DNA of 64,000 bases. It comes from Streptomyces sp. NBC_00483 (GTDB lineage Bacteria > Actinomycetota > Actinomycetes > Streptomycetales > Streptomycetaceae). The notes beneath the pieces were generated by a model. That model saw only the letters and a list, made by a program, of their open reading frames with translations. It ran no database searches and was not told the origin of the DNA. The stretch is taken from assembly GCF_036013745.1 (NCBI RefSeq), contig NZ_CP107880.1:5952001-6016000 (forward strand), in the 5' to 3' direction. Shown piece by piece: positions 63,701 to 64,000 of this stretch (within the stretch, counting starts at the first letter, position 1; the number at the start of each line of letters is the position of its first letter). A program made the translations under genes and the position numbers.

Positions 63701-63927
63701 TCCTTGGCGAACCGCTGCCCGAACGTCATCCGCCCCGCGTCGGCCTCGTCGAGCGCCCGGGTGAACGCGTCGTACTCGTCCGCCGCGCTGCGCTCCATCG
63801 CGTCGAGCGCACCCTTCGCCCTCGACAGCAGCACGGCGCCGTCCGCACGCCCGCCCGAGCGCCTGACCTCTTCCTCGACGGCCCGGGCCAACAGCCGTTC
63901 GGCTTCCGCCCGATGGCTGTCCCGCAT
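60715..63927 (-). CDS. Large NB-ARC-like ATPase with TPR repeats
   Basis: A 1070-aa protein. Residues 1-80 are helical; two hydrophobic stretches follow (about 82-123); an NB-ARC/STAND-type ATPase has P-loop GDPGSGRTT (249-256) and Walker B-like VTIVLDDAAG; a winged-helix-like region (VRGSRYRLHDLVRAFAQARL) and about ten TPR-type repeats (for example GEAWAHFQLGQLCLRMGN, GEAWTYYYLGQALEETGD) complete it. There is no OmpR or SARP DNA-binding domain, unlike AfsR. Probably a membrane-associated scaffold or signal integrator. ATG 63927 has GGAGGGGG upstream. Confidence 0.85.
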   Translation of the reverse strand: MRDSHRAEAERLLARAVEEEVRRSGGRADGAVLLSRAKGALDAMERSAADEYDAFTRALDEADAGRMTFGQRFAKEGGSTPLMVAGVGAVTACVADLVLGVGTGTAVGAGVAVAVLGSAATVAKVTASHVPAASRSAGARNQPGGPEQLRLQWLTALEVRGIRPFLDQQRVLAASTGAGGSNKPTPQLRRTDKSAAARRRSVLEQSFGQLPEPEGPFAGRRVAMSQIAQWVHAARASTETRPTVVVLHGDPGSGRTTLAVRAAHDLRDQFRGACVVDLRGDRPDAPPLPTRDALLHLLNRLGAPREQLLFRERSSQEQQVKRLSELYHQHLTGLPVTIVLDDAAGAEQVRTLVPERSDSLVIVTAREPLELGNDTPAWVHHLPVQALDAAGAEELLREAAEDPSGPYDAESSDAVRELCGGLPLALRVAGSAIGPRTTRQLAADLGAYGPVDPVERVLWLRYTDQSEQGRRLLRRLALAGRASLGAAAAAALLATTSAEATRHLSALANAGLVDHVRGSRYRLHDLVRAFAQARLADEEEPAERTAAQERLIQNYADLADSVIRLVDGNMSTRAGQTGPHGFTSLDAALRWLDDESSFITAALRHAEGVNQDAVLGLLGALCDYCLLRGDLYRLGEIQELAQSIDQGLLMRSVQWRTGIAARQLGELDKARTTLSSVVDLYREAHHRAGEGRALCSLGITLHHQGQLTEAAGRLQEALDLQTTPETKGDRGWTLHALAAVERDRANVRTSLALLTDAFALHRENESLHGEAWAHFQLGQLCLRMGNVPRAEEELREALDLYGQTRDGRGQAWALTELARARLMDGEASAAVDGLRQAASRHRENEDARGEAWTYYYLGQALEETGDLDKAVRELERSRTMFSRMRDVYGLACARHHSARVTRDERAAQTGSLRNSGFARQLLVDARADFQRIGVPHGEAWTCLELAVVDAGNARLAQAMELCEEAGAIFAGYEDRRGEDWATFLRCTLLPYASPGGSEIGTAVAQEELSQLTRATHPARDGKLDDYVEAYQLMLERGLDLDDGWQAWRLGMVPNRHSRDVMGVAKEAQRS

Positions 63928-64000
63928 CTTCGGTCCCCCTCCGGTGGCGACAGTACGGGTCAAGTGTGCTGCGTATGGGGTGTCGGCGCGAGGGTCCCGG

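Overview
The window is chromosomal DNA from a Streptomyces or very close relative. It is GC-rich throughout and uses GTG and TTG starts freely. It carries lineage markers: the AfsQ1/AfsQ2/AfsQ3 system with SigQ, mycothiol S-conjugate amidase, the AccA2/PccB/AccE acyl-CoA carboxylase set, many TetR/MarR/LysR/XRE regulators, and a small protein with an LAXTG-type sorting motif. From memory, the gene order resembles the stretch of the S. coelicolor chromosome from afsQ1 to greA/mca. I see no transposase, integrase, phage, CRISPR, tRNA or rRNA genes, so this looks like core chromosome.

Layout. 0-4.4 kb: an ECF sigma factor with a SnoaL-like tail, an MFS exporter divergent from a LysR regulator across a palindrome, and an alpha/beta hydrolase with Asp at the nucleophile position. 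4.5-12.5 kb: adenosine deaminase, two small secreted proteins, PspC and VanZ-like membrane proteins, the afsQ1-afsQ2-afsQ3 operon divergent from sigQ, and a P-loop kinase-like protein. 12.5-22.7 kb: nucleoside catabolism, with deoC plus a full-length and a truncated aldehyde dehydrogenase, purine-nucleoside phosphorylase plus a phosphosugar mutase, then a gamma-glutamylcyclotransferase-like gene, an LpdA-type quinone reductase and a DeoR-family regulator. 22.8-25.5 kb: a TetR regulator, a LuxR-type regulator and a membrane protein. 25.5-34 kb: biotin and acyl-CoA metabolism (accA2, maf, pccB-accE, birA), adenylate cyclase and an enoyl-CoA hydratase. 34-44 kb: a GGDEF protein and an envelope block (LAXTG-type small protein, L,D-transpeptidase lipoprotein, FtsX-type ABC exporter, glycosyltransferase fused to a degenerate deacetylase, LCP ligase). 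43.7-54.8 kb: a globin/monooxygenase fusion, TetR with a VOC gene remnant, XRE regulator divergent from an alcohol dehydrogenase, a secreted two-propeller glycosidase, metB, a sigma-like/membrane-protein pair and MarR. 54.9-64 kb: threonine dehydratase, a DrrAB exporter, greA, mca and a large NB-ARC-like/TPR protein.

The strongest non-coding signals are these. An identical 12-bp palindrome, CTACGCGCGTAG, lies only in front of add, deoC and the nucleoside phosphorylase gene and so defines a candidate nucleoside-salvage regulon. An AfsQ1-type box lies upstream of sigQ. A dispersed intergenic repeat occurs in about ten copies, mostly between convergent gene ends, and twice supplies the last codons and the stop of a gene. 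There is a nine-unit heptamer array and several perfect operator-like palindromes next to regulator genes.

Protein oddities include a glycosyltransferase fused to a NodB domain without its metal ligands, an aldehyde dehydrogenase without the catalytic Cys, a quinone reductase lacking the redox disulfide, and a short sigma-like protein translationally coupled to a one-pass membrane protein. I found no clearly novel multi-gene defence or biosynthetic system. The best candidate for an undescribed circuit is the CTACGCGCGTAG regulon, followed by the sigma-like/membrane-protein pair.
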